The notes: a model not told the origin generated them from the sequence alone. A DNA stretch of 50,780 nucleotides from UBA6022 sp032154105 (GCA_032154105.1 JALDYI010000008.1:1-50780); one strand, 5' to 3'; numbered from the stretch's first letter, positions 32,188 to 41,637 are shown. A program made the numbers and translations.

Positions 32188-32955
32188 ATGACATATCTGA
32201 AAATATTTCGGATCTTTTTGATTGCACTAGGAGCGACGCTGCTTATCGTTGCGCTAAAATATCTTTTTCATCAATTGAACATTGAAATTATTGAGCAAAC
32301 CTCACTCCATAATAGTGTGATTTCGAGCGTTATCTTTGTGATCGGTTTTTTGCTATCCGCAACCATTGCCGACTACAAGGAGAGTGAAAAGATCCCGGCT
32401 GAGTTTGCCTCGACTGTCGAGAATATGTATGAAGATGCCGAATCGATCCATGCAACGTACTCTAAGTTTGACTTGGAGCTCTTTCGTAAGAACCTTATTG
32501 ATATTCTCGGGTCCTTTCGTGACGGTACTCGCGTCAACAGGGGAGGCGCCCGCCGTGAGATCAACGAGCTAAACGATACGTTCACGCAGATGGAGCAAGC
32601 GGGCGTGCCAGCAAACTTTATTGTGAAGTTGAAGCAGCAGCAAGCCCAGTTGCTGCGGAGTCTCTTCCGGGTGAACTACATTCAAAAGATTAAATTCATC
32701 CCATCCGCCTTTATATTGGCCCGATCTATTGTCGCCCTTATCATCCTTGTGCTGCTCCTTACGAACATCGATCCGTTTTATGGCGGCCTGGTGCTGACCG
32801 GCACAATTAGCTTCATTCTGCTCTATATGATTGTACTTATTCAGACGATTAGCATTCCCTTCCACGCGAAAGGGAAGACTCAGGACGATGTGAGTCTGTT
32901 CCTCCTGCGTGAAACCGCGACATATCTAAGGTCACGAGCGCCAAAAAAGAAATAG
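32188..32955 (+). CDS. membrane protein of unknown function, possibly DUF4239/bestrophin-like
   Basis: A 255-residue protein with two hydrophobic segments near the N terminus (about 8-26 and 42-62), a polar helical middle region (about 65-165, with QTSLHNSVISSVIFVIGFLLSATIADYKE before it) and two more helices (about 175-195 and 200-225). The helix-long soluble insert-helix layout resembles DUF4239/bestrophin-like proteins, but the match is weak. A GGGGG ribosome-binding site precedes the ATG. The terminator stem overlaps its stop codon. Confidence 0.65.
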   Translation: MTYLKIFRIFLIALGATLLIVALKYLFHQLNIEIIEQTSLHNSVISSVIFVIGFLLSATIADYKESEKIPAEFASTVENMYEDAESIHATYSKFDLELFRKNLIDILGSFRDGTRVNRGGARREINELNDTFTQMEQAGVPANFIVKLKQQQAQLLRSLFRVNYIQKIKFIPSAFILARSIVALIILVLLLTNIDPFYGGLVLTGTISFILLYMIVLIQTISIPFHAKGKTQDDVSLFLLRETATYLRSRAPKKK

Positions 32956-32978
32956 CGACTAGGTCGCTATTTCTTTTT
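32944..32978. terminator. terminator overlapping the membrane protein stop codon
   Basis: AAAAAGAAATAGCGAC and its complement form a perfect 16-bp stem with a TAG loop, ending in TTTTT. The 5' arm contains the stop codon of the gene at 32188. Confidence 0.9.
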
Positions 32979-33019
32979 CTACATCCTGTTGTGGGTTGTT
33001 GACTTTTTATAGTACCTTG

Positions 33020-33025
33020 TATAAC
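33020..33025 (+). promoter_or_regulatory. -10 box of the PadR-PspC operon with flanking palindrome
   Basis: TATAAC ends 8 nt before the PadR ATG, so the mRNA is nearly leaderless. TTATA (33007-33011) and TATAA (33020-33024) form an inverted repeat that overlaps the box and could be a PadR autoregulatory site. The TTGACT at 32999 is 15 nt upstream, slightly short for a -35. Confidence 0.5.
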
Positions 33026-33033
33026 ATAGAACT

Positions 33034-33378
33034 ATGACACAGAAAGACACTAGTAGTGATGCATACGCCGAGCAGCTTGCGACACAGCTTCGCAAGGGGT
33101 TCTTGGCATACTGCGTCCTAAAGGTTTGTTCGCATGAGCCAAAGTACACAAGCGACATCATCACAAAGCTCCGAGAGGCTGAATTGGTAGTGGTAGAGGG
33201 GACAATCTATCCATTACTCAGTCGCCTTCAAAAAGATGGGCTTCTTGCGCATGAATGGCAGGAGAGCGAGCAGGGGCCGCCGAGGAAGTATTACAAGATT
33301 ACCGAATATGGCAGTGAAGTTGCCGATCATGTAACCAAGAAAATAACCGCACTTAACACGACATTAAAGAAACTGTAA
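33034..33378 (+). CDS. PadR family transcriptional regulator
   Basis: A 114-residue winged-helix repressor of the PadR class. The pattern LRKGFLAYCVLKVC... YTSDIITKLREAELVVVEGTIYPLLSRLQKDGLLAHEW... GPPRKYYKITEYG is typical, including the wing. PadR proteins often sense envelope or chemical stress and repress the next genes. The HAAS/PspC gene starts 11 nt downstream with a ribosome-binding site overlapping the PadR stop codon, and the ABC exporter follows. Confidence 0.92.
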   Translation: MTQKDTSSDAYAEQLATQLRKGFLAYCVLKVCSHEPKYTSDIITKLREAELVVVEGTIYPLLSRLQKDGLLAHEWQESEQGPPRKYYKITEYGSEVADHVTKKITALNTTLKKL

Positions 33379-33389
33379 AGGAGAGTACT

Positions 33390-35009
33390 GTGAAAGAAAT
33401 TACCCGGATCCATATTGCAAAAATTCCGTACGACATCGAGATAGGGGCAAAGAAAGAGATTGAAAAGTATGTTGGTGACCTTGAAGCGTATGCTGATGAC
33501 CAGGAGTTGCTGCAGGATATCGAAATTCGTATCACCGAGCTGCTTGGTGCCCGTGGTGTTAACCAAAATGGTATTATCACAAGCGATGATATTGCTGCTG
33601 TCCGCGAGCAGCTTGGCGAACCTAAAGAGTTTATGGGCGACAGCGACATAGCTGTTGGGTCGGAAGTGGAGCTGAGCGGCGAAGTGGCGCGCAAGCTGTA
33701 TCGTAATACCGATAGCGCGGTGCTTGGTGGCGTGCTAAGTGGTGTTGCGAGTTTCTTCCGTATCAATCCGCTCTGGACGCGTTTGATCTTTATTGTGTTG
33801 CTGCTTATGTCTGCTGGCACGGTGCTCCTCGTGTATATTATCCTTTGGATCGCACTACCTCCGGCGCGCACGGCTGCAGAGAAGCTACAGATGGCGGGTC
33901 GCCCCGTGACGCTTAGCTCGATTCGAGAGTTAAACGAAGATCAGAGTGGCCTTGAGTATCAACGCCAGCGCACAGAGAAGTTACACCGCGGCATATTGAC
34001 TGTCGTTGGAGTGCTTAGTCTACTCGCTACCGTTGGGGTTTTGTTTGGGCTGCTTATGGCGGTTATTGGATCGGCGGCGTTCATCAGTGACCCGACGATG
34101 GGGCAGCGGCCGGCTATCAACGAGTGGCCGTACATGATGGCATTTATACTCCTCATTATGGCTGGGCTACTGCTTGCTACATTGTTCTCAATCGGTGCAT
34201 ATGCTGCTCTGAAGCGTACGCTTACGGAACGGTTGATCGTCAGTGCGGTTGTAACAATCGTGGTCGGTCTCCTTTCGGCGGGTACGGCAGTTGGCCTTGC
34301 TGCGTATCAATCGTGGCAACATAGTGAGCAAATTCGTCGTGATACTAAAGAAAGTATCGTTAGTTTACCTGGGAATTTTGCGGCTGTCACTGAACTGACA
34401 ATCGAAAATGCTGACAGTGCAAGTATCGAGTACATTGTTGATGCAACGCCGCGCATGGTCGTAACGGCGCTACCCGACGTAGCCCCTTCCATAACTGTCG
34501 ATGGCAATAAAGCGCATCTATCGGTGACTCAACCAGGTGATGTGAAGTATCTATTTTCGCGGCCGATCATTCAGGTATATGGCCCGAAACTGGCAATGAT
34601 TACTACAAAAGAGGCGGATGTGCGCTACCAAGCGGCTGGCCAGTCGGAGCTTGCTGTTCAAGCGAATGGCGGGAGTTTAGTAATTACCGGTTCGGTAGCG
34701 ACTTTGACCGCAACTAGTAGAGGTGCTTCCTTTACGGCAGAGGGCGCGACGGTGGAGAGCGCGGTTATTGCAACGCATGACAGTGGGATTGTAACGCTTG
34801 GTAATATCAAAACCTTACGTGTGACACAGCCAGAAGCTTGTCCTGGATACGGCGACCCGGTGGGGCAAAATAAGCTAAAAGCTCAAGGGGTAACGAGCAA
34901 GTCGATCGAGTACAACGGCGAGGTGATCGAGGCGGTCTCGAGAGAAACGAATTGCGGTACGATCACTATCGGTGATCATCCGTTTGATCAAGATTCTCAT
35001 CGCCACTAG
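33390..35009 (+). CDS. HAAS-like/PspC domain membrane protein with C-terminal adhesin-like region
   Basis: A 539-residue protein with a GTG start. Residues 1-90 resemble the HAAS-type domain often found next to PadR regulators. Residues 100-160 are a PspC domain (RKLYRNTDSAVLGGVLSGVASFF, then the helix IFIVLLLMSAGTVLLVYIILW). Three further helices lie at about 200-300. The extracytoplasmic C-terminal part (about 315-535) is beta-rich and resembles DUF4097/GIN repeat domains. It is probably an envelope sensor whose product acts with the adjacent PadR and ABC exporter. Confidence 0.82.
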   Translation: MKEITRIHIAKIPYDIEIGAKKEIEKYVGDLEAYADDQELLQDIEIRITELLGARGVNQNGIITSDDIAAVREQLGEPKEFMGDSDIAVGSEVELSGEVARKLYRNTDSAVLGGVLSGVASFFRINPLWTRLIFIVLLLMSAGTVLLVYIILWIALPPARTAAEKLQMAGRPVTLSSIRELNEDQSGLEYQRQRTEKLHRGILTVVGVLSLLATVGVLFGLLMAVIGSAAFISDPTMGQRPAINEWPYMMAFILLIMAGLLLATLFSIGAYAALKRTLTERLIVSAVVTIVVGLLSAGTAVGLAAYQSWQHSEQIRRDTKESIVSLPGNFAAVTELTIENADSASIEYIVDATPRMVVTALPDVAPSITVDGNKAHLSVTQPGDVKYLFSRPIIQVYGPKLAMITTKEADVRYQAAGQSELAVQANGGSLVITGSVATLTATSRGASFTAEGATVESAVIATHDSGIVTLGNIKTLRVTQPEACPGYGDPVGQNKLKAQGVTSKSIEYNGEVIEAVSRETNCGTITIGDHPFDQDSHRH

Positions 35010-35032
35010 ATGACGTTATGTGTTGCTGCAAA

Positions 35033-35041
35033 TGGTACAAT
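35033..35041 (+). promoter_or_regulatory. extended -10 promoter of the ABC exporter genes
   Basis: TGG-TACAAT upstream of the ATPase gene, with GAGGGGG as a ribosome-binding site. It suggests that the exporter can be expressed apart from the PadR-PspC unit. Confidence 0.55.
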
Positions 35042-35064
35042 GAAGGAAAAGACTGAGGGGGATA

Positions 35065-35787
35065 ATGATCGAAGTAAAACGGATCACGAAAACGTATGGG
35101 AAAAAGCAGAATGCCTTTAAGGCACTCGATGATGTCAGCTTCACGATTCCCGATGGGGCAAGTGTTGCAATCATCGGTAAGTCGGGTAGCGGTAAGTCGA
35201 CCCTGATGCATGCGATGAGCGGGCTGGACCGTCCTGAGCTCGGTGAAGTGATTGTTGATGGCGAGGATATCCTGCGCCTTAAGGCAAAGCAAGTCGACAA
35301 ATTCCGTGCGCAGAAGATCGGTTTTATTTTTCAAAGCTTTTTCGTCCAGGCGAATGAATCGGTTGCCGATAATGTCAGTCTGCCGCTTGAAGTGGCTGAT
35401 GTGCCGCTTGGCGAACGCAAAAGGCGTATCGATGAGGCGCTTGAAAGTGTTGAGCTGCTTGATAAAAAGAAAAACAAAGCCAAGAACTTGTCAGGTGGTC
35501 AAAAGCAGCGCCTGGCGATAGCGCGAGCTATCGTGAACCGTCCGCGGATTATTTTTGCTGATGAACCAACGGGAAACCTAGATAGTGCGACCGGTGAAAA
35601 GATTGAAGATATGCTATTTGGCTACAATCGCGATAACGGCGTGACGCTCATTATTGTGACGCACGACAAAGAGCTCGCCGAAAAATGCGATATACTCATC
35701 AATATCAAAGATGGACGTATTGAATCGATTGTCGATAAAGAAATAGCAACCGTCGTAAAGTCGGCAACAAGGAGAGTACAGGGATGA
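35065..35787 (+). CDS. ABC transporter ATPase, MacB/LolD type
   Basis: A 240-residue ABC ATPase. Walker A GKSGSGKST is at about 38-46, the Q-loop reads FIFQSFF, the signature is LSGGQKQRLAIARAI, Walker B is RIIFADEPTGNLDS and the switch His is in VTHD. The GNLDS segment after Walker B is typical of MacB/LolD/FtsE-type ATPases. The stop codon overlaps the permease ATG (ATGA), so both are made together. Confidence 0.94.
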   Translation: MIEVKRITKTYGKKQNAFKALDDVSFTIPDGASVAIIGKSGSGKSTLMHAMSGLDRPELGEVIVDGEDILRLKAKQVDKFRAQKIGFIFQSFFVQANESVADNVSLPLEVADVPLGERKRRIDEALESVELLDKKKNKAKNLSGGQKQRLAIARAIVNRPRIIFADEPTGNLDSATGEKIEDMLFGYNRDNGVTLIIVTHDKELAEKCDILINIKDGRIESIVDKEIATVVKSATRRVQG

Positions 35788-37058
35788 AGTTAGTTGACAC
35801 AATTCGACGCGCCGGGCGAAGCTTGCAGCATGCCAAGGCGCGAACATTGCTAACAAGTCTTGCGATCGGCGTGGGTGCATTTACTATTACACTTAGCCTT
35901 GCAGCTGGGGAAGGCGGACGTCGCTACGCCGAGGATATTGTCAGTACAAATACCAACGTCCGCGAGCTGTATGTCCAGCCGAAGGAGGATGCACAGAGTG
36001 ATCCAACTAAGCCGAAGGAATACACCGATAGTCCAACTATCTCATACGGTGGCGGTTTTACGATGAAGACATTGACCCAGCCCGACATTGATAAGCTTGC
36101 GGCAATTGATGGTGTCGAATCGGTCACACCTATTTATAACGTGTCAGCAAAATATGTCACCCGTGAAGGTCAAAAGCGTTACGTCACAGGCGTCGAGGCA
36201 TTTTATAGCACGATCAAGCAGGAATATGCGGCTGGTAGCAGTGACGGTATTGAAAATGATGGCGTGATTATCCCCGATAGCTATCGGGAATCGCTTGGGT
36301 TTACTGAGCCTAAAGATGCAATCGGCCAGACGGTACGTGTTGCGATTTCTAGCTCTAGCGTAGGAGGTGAGGATAAAATCTTCTCACTCAAAGTTGTCGG
36401 TGTTGTTAAGAAGTCGGCCCTGGCGACCGTGAGTGGGGCGAGCGGCATGCAGGTCTACCGAGATATCGCTGCCCAGATGTACGCATATAACCAAGCAGGG
36501 ACGCCGCTTCAAGATGCGTTTATGGGTGCGACAGTGCTTTCTCGCACTGAAGATGGTGTAGAAGCGCTCAAGCAAGCGATCAATGATAAGGGATATGTTG
36601 CTCAGTCGGCTGAAGATCTAATGGGATTCATCTTCCAATTCATCAATGTGTTACAGGGCATTCTTATCGGCTTTGGTGCACTCGCCGTGCTGACTTCGAT
36701 CTTTGGTATCATCAACACGCAGTATATTAGTGTGCTTGAGCGTACGCAGCAAATTGGCCTTATGAAAGCACTTGGCATGCGTCGTCGTGACGTTGGTCGA
36801 TTGTTTAAATTTGAGGCAGCCTGGATCGGCTTCCTGGGTGGTGCGATCGGCTCCGGCCTAGCACTCCTCGCTGGCTCGTTGGCCAACCCTTGGATTACAG
36901 AAGTACTGACTCTTGGTAACGTTCATTTGCTTAGCTTCCAGCCACTCGCTATTGCGGGAGTGATTGTGGGTCTTATGCTCGTGTCGGTTGGTGCCGGCAT
37001 TCTACCGGCGCGTAGGGCCGCAAAGCTCGATCCAATCGAAGCTCTCCGCACTGAATAA
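35784..37058 (+). CDS. ABC transporter permease, MacB/FtsX family
   Basis: A 424-residue permease with the type VII ABC layout: one N-terminal helix (ARTLLTSLAIGVGAFTITLSL), a large extracytoplasmic MacB-like domain (about 45-280) and three C-terminal helices with the FtsX signature ERTQQIGLMKALGMRRRDVGRLFKFEAAWIG. Such transporters couple cytoplasmic ATP hydrolysis to work outside the membrane, for example peptide or lipoprotein export. The ATGA overlap with the ATPase and the upstream PadR/PspC genes suggest an envelope-stress export function. Confidence 0.92.
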   Translation: MKLVDTIRRAGRSLQHAKARTLLTSLAIGVGAFTITLSLAAGEGGRRYAEDIVSTNTNVRELYVQPKEDAQSDPTKPKEYTDSPTISYGGGFTMKTLTQPDIDKLAAIDGVESVTPIYNVSAKYVTREGQKRYVTGVEAFYSTIKQEYAAGSSDGIENDGVIIPDSYRESLGFTEPKDAIGQTVRVAISSSSVGGEDKIFSLKVVGVVKKSALATVSGASGMQVYRDIAAQMYAYNQAGTPLQDAFMGATVLSRTEDGVEALKQAINDKGYVAQSAEDLMGFIFQFINVLQGILIGFGALAVLTSIFGIINTQYISVLERTQQIGLMKALGMRRRDVGRLFKFEAAWIGFLGGAIGSGLALLAGSLANPWITEVLTLGNVHLLSFQPLAIAGVIVGLMLVSVGAGILPARRAAKLDPIEALRTE

Positions 37059-37089
37059 GAGTCATTTCTTCTACTGTATTTGTTGACAG

Positions 37090-37098
37090 TGGTACAAT
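37090..37098 (+). promoter_or_regulatory. extended -10 of serS giving a leaderless mRNA
   Basis: TGG-TACAAT ends 6 nt before the serS ATG at 37105. The predicted transcription start coincides with the start codon, and there is no ribosome-binding site. Confidence 0.65.
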
Positions 37099-37104
37099 AG
37101 GCGT

Positions 37105-38406
37105 ATGTTAGATATCCGTTTTATCCGTGAAAATGCCGAAGCTGTGCAGCAAAACGCACGTCACAAAGGCTACGAAGTTAATATTGACGAGTTGCTCCGC
37201 TGGGACGGCGTCAAGCGTAACCTGCAGCAGCAGTCCGATGAACTGCGTGAAAAACGGAATCTTGTCTCGTCGCAGATGAAAGGCGGTCGCCCGACCCCTG
37301 AGCTTATCGAAGAGGGTAAGGCCATCAAGGAGTCGCTCACGGCTGTCGAGGCGAACCTAAAAGAAGCTGACGAGGCGTTTACGACCCTTTTCAAGCGTGT
37401 GCCAAACATGGCAGCAGACGATGTGCCTATTGGCCTCACTGAGGATGAGAATGTCCTCGCAAAGACTGTTGGCGATACAACGACCTTTGACTTCGCACCG
37501 CGGAATCACGCCGAAATTGCCGCCCAGCGCGACTGGATCGACAAAGAGCGAGCCGCCAAAGTTGCCGGTAGTCGCTTTGCGTACATCAAGGGTGATCTTG
37601 TAAAGCTACAGTTTGGCATTATCCAGTTTGTGCTCGATACGGTGACCGATGAGGCTACTCTACGCGCCATTGCTGAAAAAGCAGGGCTTGATGAAGTATC
37701 GATAAAACCATTTACGCCAATTCTGCCACCACTTATGATCCGCACAGAACTCTACGATGCAATGGACCGCCTTGAGCCTCGCGATGACCGCTACAAGCTC
37801 GAAGATGATGACTTGTGGCTACAGGGTAGTGCCGAGCACGTACTTGGTAGCATGCATGCTGATGAGATTTTCGAAGAGTCACAGCTGCCACTTCGCTATA
37901 TCGGGTATGCGACAAGCTTCCGCCGTGAAGCCGGTACGTACGGCAAGGACATGGAAGGCATTCTTCGCATGCACCAGTTCGATAAGCTTGAAATGGAAAG
38001 TTTTACTACTGGTGAAGATGGGCTTAAGGAACATTTACTGTTCGTAGCTATTCAAGAACATTTGCTCGCAACTCTCGGTCTGCCATATCAAGTTATCCAA
38101 AAATGCACAGCCGACATTGGTAAGCCAAATGCCCGTGGCATTGATATGGAGACGTGGCTACCTGGTCAGGATAAGTACCGCGAAACACATACCGCTGACT
38201 ACATGACCGATTACCAAAGTCGTCGTCTTAAGACGCGTGTTCGACGCGAGAGTGGCGAATTAGAGCTCGTCCATACCAACGATGCAACAGCGTTTGCGCT
38301 TGGTCGTATTATGATTGCGATCATCGAGAATGGCCAAGATGAACAGGGGAATGTAGCAATTCCAGTTGCTTTACAGCCTTATCTTGGTGGCCGATCAGTG
38401 CTATAA
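37105..38406 (+). CDS. serS: seryl-tRNA synthetase
   Basis: A 433-residue class II SerRS. The N-terminal coiled coil (about 25-105, with LREKRNLVSSQM) contacts the long variable arm of tRNA-Ser. Motif 2 (GYATSFRREAGTYGKDMEGILRMHQFDKLEM) and motif 3 (FALGRIMIAIIENGQDEQGNVAIPVALQPYLGG) are intact. The mRNA is predicted to be leaderless. Confidence 0.96.
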   Translation: MLDIRFIRENAEAVQQNARHKGYEVNIDELLRWDGVKRNLQQQSDELREKRNLVSSQMKGGRPTPELIEEGKAIKESLTAVEANLKEADEAFTTLFKRVPNMAADDVPIGLTEDENVLAKTVGDTTTFDFAPRNHAEIAAQRDWIDKERAAKVAGSRFAYIKGDLVKLQFGIIQFVLDTVTDEATLRAIAEKAGLDEVSIKPFTPILPPLMIRTELYDAMDRLEPRDDRYKLEDDDLWLQGSAEHVLGSMHADEIFEESQLPLRYIGYATSFRREAGTYGKDMEGILRMHQFDKLEMESFTTGEDGLKEHLLFVAIQEHLLATLGLPYQVIQKCTADIGKPNARGIDMETWLPGQDKYRETHTADYMTDYQSRRLKTRVRRESGELELVHTNDATAFALGRIMIAIIENGQDEQGNVAIPVALQPYLGGRSVL

Positions 38407-38481
38407 GAATGCTTTCGCATTCATGTAACATTGAGTCGCCTCAGGAATAAAAGCAAGCTTTTGCTCCTCTCGGCTCGTCAA

Positions 38482-38490
38482 TGTTATAAT
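38482..38490 (+). promoter_or_regulatory. extended -10 promoter of hpf
   Basis: TGT-TATAAT in the serS-hpf gap, with an AGGAGGG ribosome-binding site before the ATG at 38527. A small hairpin (38407-38422, GAATGC/GCATTC) upstream lacks a T-run and is not called a terminator. Confidence 0.6.
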
Positions 38491-38526
38491 AAAAGTACCA
38501 AACCTTTACACCAATAGGAGGGTAGC

Positions 38527-38898
38527 ATGATTACACAAGTCGATATTACAGGAGTCAAGTACGAGATTGACGACACGACAAAAAAATATGTCATCAAGAA
38601 AGTCGGACGACTGGATCGATACCTTCCACGGCATGCACGTAAGAGCGTTACTGCCGATGTAAAACTCAAAGAAGTGAACCGCGCCAATGGCAATAAGTAT
38701 GAAGCCGAGATTATTTTGAGTGTGCCCGACAAGACCCTTACGGCAAAAGATACCACTGTCAATATGTTGGCGGCGGTTGATATCGTTGAGGCGAAGCTCG
38801 CAACGCAGCTTCGAAAATACAAAGAGGCGACTATTTCGCATGTTGGACGCCGTGGTGTCATGAGTCGCTTCAAGCGTAGTTACGCCCGCGAACTCTAG
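38527..38898 (+). CDS. hpf: ribosome hibernation promoting factor, short form
   Basis: A 123-residue HPF/YfiA-family protein that binds the decoding region of idle 30S subunits. The beta-alpha fold (VDITGVKYEIDDTTKKYVIKKVGRLDRYL, SVTADVKLKEVN, AEIILSVPDKTLTAKDTTVNMLAAVDIVEAKLATQLRKYK) matches. The long C-terminal dimerisation domain of Gram-positive long HPF is absent; a short basic tail replaces it. Strong ribosome-binding site. Confidence 0.92.
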   Translation: MITQVDITGVKYEIDDTTKKYVIKKVGRLDRYLPRHARKSVTADVKLKEVNRANGNKYEAEIILSVPDKTLTAKDTTVNMLAAVDIVEAKLATQLRKYKEATISHVGRRGVMSRFKRSYAREL

Positions 38899-38992
38899 TT
38901 TTTATCTGTTATCAGGCTTTTATCTCGCAGGCAAACAGCGTATAATACTTCATAGTATTTGACAGAAGTTTCAGAAGCGAGGGATTCTTAAT

Positions 38993-41611
38993 ATGGTAAG
39001 CAGTCAAAAAGCACTGACAAAGGTGTTTGGAGATCCGCAGCAGCGGATTCTTAAGCGATTACAGAAAAAGGTTGTGACAATCAACGACCTTGCTGATTCG
39101 TACAAAAAACTTAATAAGACTGAATTGAAGGCAAAGACGGCTGAGTTTAAGGCGCGTCTTGAGAAAAAGCAAGACACACTTGATAGTTTACTACCTGATG
39201 CATTCGCTCTTGTTCGCGAAGCGAGTGAGCGTGTACTTGGTATGCGGCATTTCGATGTCCAGCTGATTGGTGGTATGGCGCTTCACGAGGGCGATGTTGC
39301 CGAAATGAAGACTGGTGAGGGTAAAACCCTCGTTGCAACGCTCCCTGTCTACTTAAATGCACTTGAAGGTAAGGGTGTCCACGTCGTGACTGTCAATGAT
39401 TACCTCGCGCAGCGTGATGCTGGCGAAATGGGTGAGCTGTATCACTTCCTCGGGCTCTCGACTGGCGTCATTATTAACGATGCTTCGTTTCTTTTCGATC
39501 CAAAGTTTGACAATGAGGCTCATGAAGACCCGCGTTTGAAGCGTCTTCGACCAGCGACCCGAAAAGAAGCCTATGCCGCTGACATTACCTACGGCACCAA
39601 TAACGAGTTTGGTTTCGATTACCTCCGCGACAACATGGTTGATGAAGTTGATTTACTTCGTCAGCGCGAACTTAATTTTGCTATCGTTGACGAGGCCGAC
39701 TCGGTTCTTATCGACGAGGCTCGTACGCCGCTTATTATTAGCGCACCAGCTGCCGAAAATCCGGATAGCTATTATCAATTTAGTAAAATCGCCGCTAAGC
39801 TCAAGTCGGATGACTATATTCTAGATGAGAAGCGTCGTAGTGTTGCACTTACTGATCTCGGCGTTGAGCGTGTGCAAAAAATGCTTGGTATCAAGAATCT
39901 TTATACGCCTGAATATGTTCGCTCTGTGTATCACATGGACCAGGCGCTTCGGGCTCAAACCCTCTTTAAGCGTGACAAGGACTACGTTGTTTCAAATGAC
40001 GGCGAAGTGATCATTGTCGACGAACATACTGGTCGTTTGATGCAAGGTCGTCGCTACAACGAAGGGCTTCACCAAGCGATTGAGGCCAAGGAGAATGTTC
40101 CTGTTCTTCAAGAGAGTATGACGCTCGCGACCGTATCATTTCAGAATTACTTCCGTTTATACAACAAGCTTTCGGGTATGACCGGTACGGCCTTCACTGA
40201 AGCTGAAGAGTTCCAGCAGATCTACAGCCTTGACGTTATCCAGATTCCATCAAACCGTCCGTTGGTTCGTATTGACCATGAAGATCTTATCTTCAAGACG
40301 GAAAAAGGCAAGCTGAAGGCTGTTGCTGATGCAATTAAGAAGTACCACGACGAAGGCCGTCCGGTATTGATTGGTTCTGCATCGATTGCTAAGAATGAGT
40401 TGATTGCAAAATATCTTGATAAAGAAAAAGTTCCATACGAACTGCTAAACGCCAAAAACAACGAACGCGAAGCTGCGATTGTTGAAAAGGCCGGTGAAAA
40501 GGGTGCGATCACGCTTGCGACCAACATTGCCGGTCGTGGTACCGACATCAAGCTTGGCAAGGGTGTGAAGGAGCTTGGTGGACTCGTGGTGATCGGATCA
40601 GAGCGTCACGAATCTCGCCGTATCGACAATCAGCTACGTGGACGTGGTGGACGCCAGGGTGATCCAGGCGAGACACAGTTCTTCGTTTCAACCGAAGATG
40701 ACCTGATGCGTATTTTCCAGGGTGAGCGCATTGCGGCACTTATGGACCGCCTTGGTGTTGATGAAGAGACCCCAATCCAAAACAAGGCTGTCAGCAAGAC
40801 GCTCGAAGCTGCCCAGAAGCGTGTAGAAGGCTACAACTTCGACACGCGTAAGAATGTTGTCCAGTATGACAACGTTATTAACCGTCATCGCCGCGTTGTG
40901 TATACGATGCGTCGCAAGATTCTTGAAGGTGATGACATTAGGCCTGAAATCGAACGTCTGATTGATGAAAAGCTAGCGGAGCTTACGATGCTACCGGCTA
41001 AGAATAACCGGCTATTTGCAGATGAGTTTGAAGTCGTGTTCCCGCTGCCTACAAAGAAAATCAAGGCAATTGGTGAAGAGAAGAAAGACAAGCTTCGCCT
41101 TGAATTAGCGCAAAAAGAGGCTAAGAAACTCTACAAGGCAAAGGAAGCTGAACTGACCGAGGAAGTTCTTCGTAAGGTAGAGCGCGAAGTGTACCTTCAG
41201 GTACTCGATACGCTCTGGATGCAGCACCTCGAGAATATGCAGCATCTGCGCGAAGGTATTCACTGGCGTAGTGTCGGCCAGCGTGATCCGCTTGTCGAAT
41301 ACCGCTCAGAATCGCAGCTTTTGTTCCATAGTCTTCAAGGGTCGCTTCGTGATGAAGTGCTTCGTACGGTAATGCACGTGCACAAACACGATGTCGTTGC
41401 TCGAGCCGACGAAGAGTATAACACCGAACTGACACGACTTGCCGAGCAAGCTGTCGAGAAGGGTGTCAATGAAGTAACGAGCGGTGAAGATAATCGCGAC
41501 GATGACTTTAAGACGACAAAAGCAAAATCGACCAGCGATCAAAATAAGCTCAAAAACGACGCGCGCAAAAAGAAAAAAACGCAGCGCCAAAATCGCAAGA
41601 AGAATCGTTAA
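38993..41611 (+). CDS. secA: preprotein translocase ATPase SecA
   Basis: An 872-residue SecA, the motor that pushes preproteins through SecYEG. Walker A (MKTGEGKTLVATL), the DEAD-type Walker B (IVDEADSVLIDEARTPLIISAP), the preprotein-binding region and the second motor domain (ATNIAGRGTDIKLG, QLRGRGGRQGDPG) are in order. The C-terminal zinc-finger tail is absent; instead the protein ends in a Lys/Arg-rich stretch. A TATAAT box (38941-38946) and a GAGGGA ribosome-binding site precede it. Confidence 0.97.
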   Translation: MVSSQKALTKVFGDPQQRILKRLQKKVVTINDLADSYKKLNKTELKAKTAEFKARLEKKQDTLDSLLPDAFALVREASERVLGMRHFDVQLIGGMALHEGDVAEMKTGEGKTLVATLPVYLNALEGKGVHVVTVNDYLAQRDAGEMGELYHFLGLSTGVIINDASFLFDPKFDNEAHEDPRLKRLRPATRKEAYAADITYGTNNEFGFDYLRDNMVDEVDLLRQRELNFAIVDEADSVLIDEARTPLIISAPAAENPDSYYQFSKIAAKLKSDDYILDEKRRSVALTDLGVERVQKMLGIKNLYTPEYVRSVYHMDQALRAQTLFKRDKDYVVSNDGEVIIVDEHTGRLMQGRRYNEGLHQAIEAKENVPVLQESMTLATVSFQNYFRLYNKLSGMTGTAFTEAEEFQQIYSLDVIQIPSNRPLVRIDHEDLIFKTEKGKLKAVADAIKKYHDEGRPVLIGSASIAKNELIAKYLDKEKVPYELLNAKNNEREAAIVEKAGEKGAITLATNIAGRGTDIKLGKGVKELGGLVVIGSERHESRRIDNQLRGRGGRQGDPGETQFFVSTEDDLMRIFQGERIAALMDRLGVDEETPIQNKAVSKTLEAAQKRVEGYNFDTRKNVVQYDNVINRHRRVVYTMRRKILEGDDIRPEIERLIDEKLAELTMLPAKNNRLFADEFEVVFPLPTKKIKAIGEEKKDKLRLELAQKEAKKLYKAKEAELTEEVLRKVEREVYLQVLDTLWMQHLENMQHLREGIHWRSVGQRDPLVEYRSESQLLFHSLQGSLRDEVLRTVMHVHKHDVVARADEEYNTELTRLAEQAVEKGVNEVTSGEDNRDDDFKTTKAKSTSDQNKLKNDARKKKKTQRQNRKKNR

Positions 41612-41637
41612 TAAACGGGTGGTAAGGGAAAAATAAC

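Noticed and set aside
38407..38422. Hairpin after serS as a terminator
   Set aside because: The 6-bp stem is not followed by a T-run.
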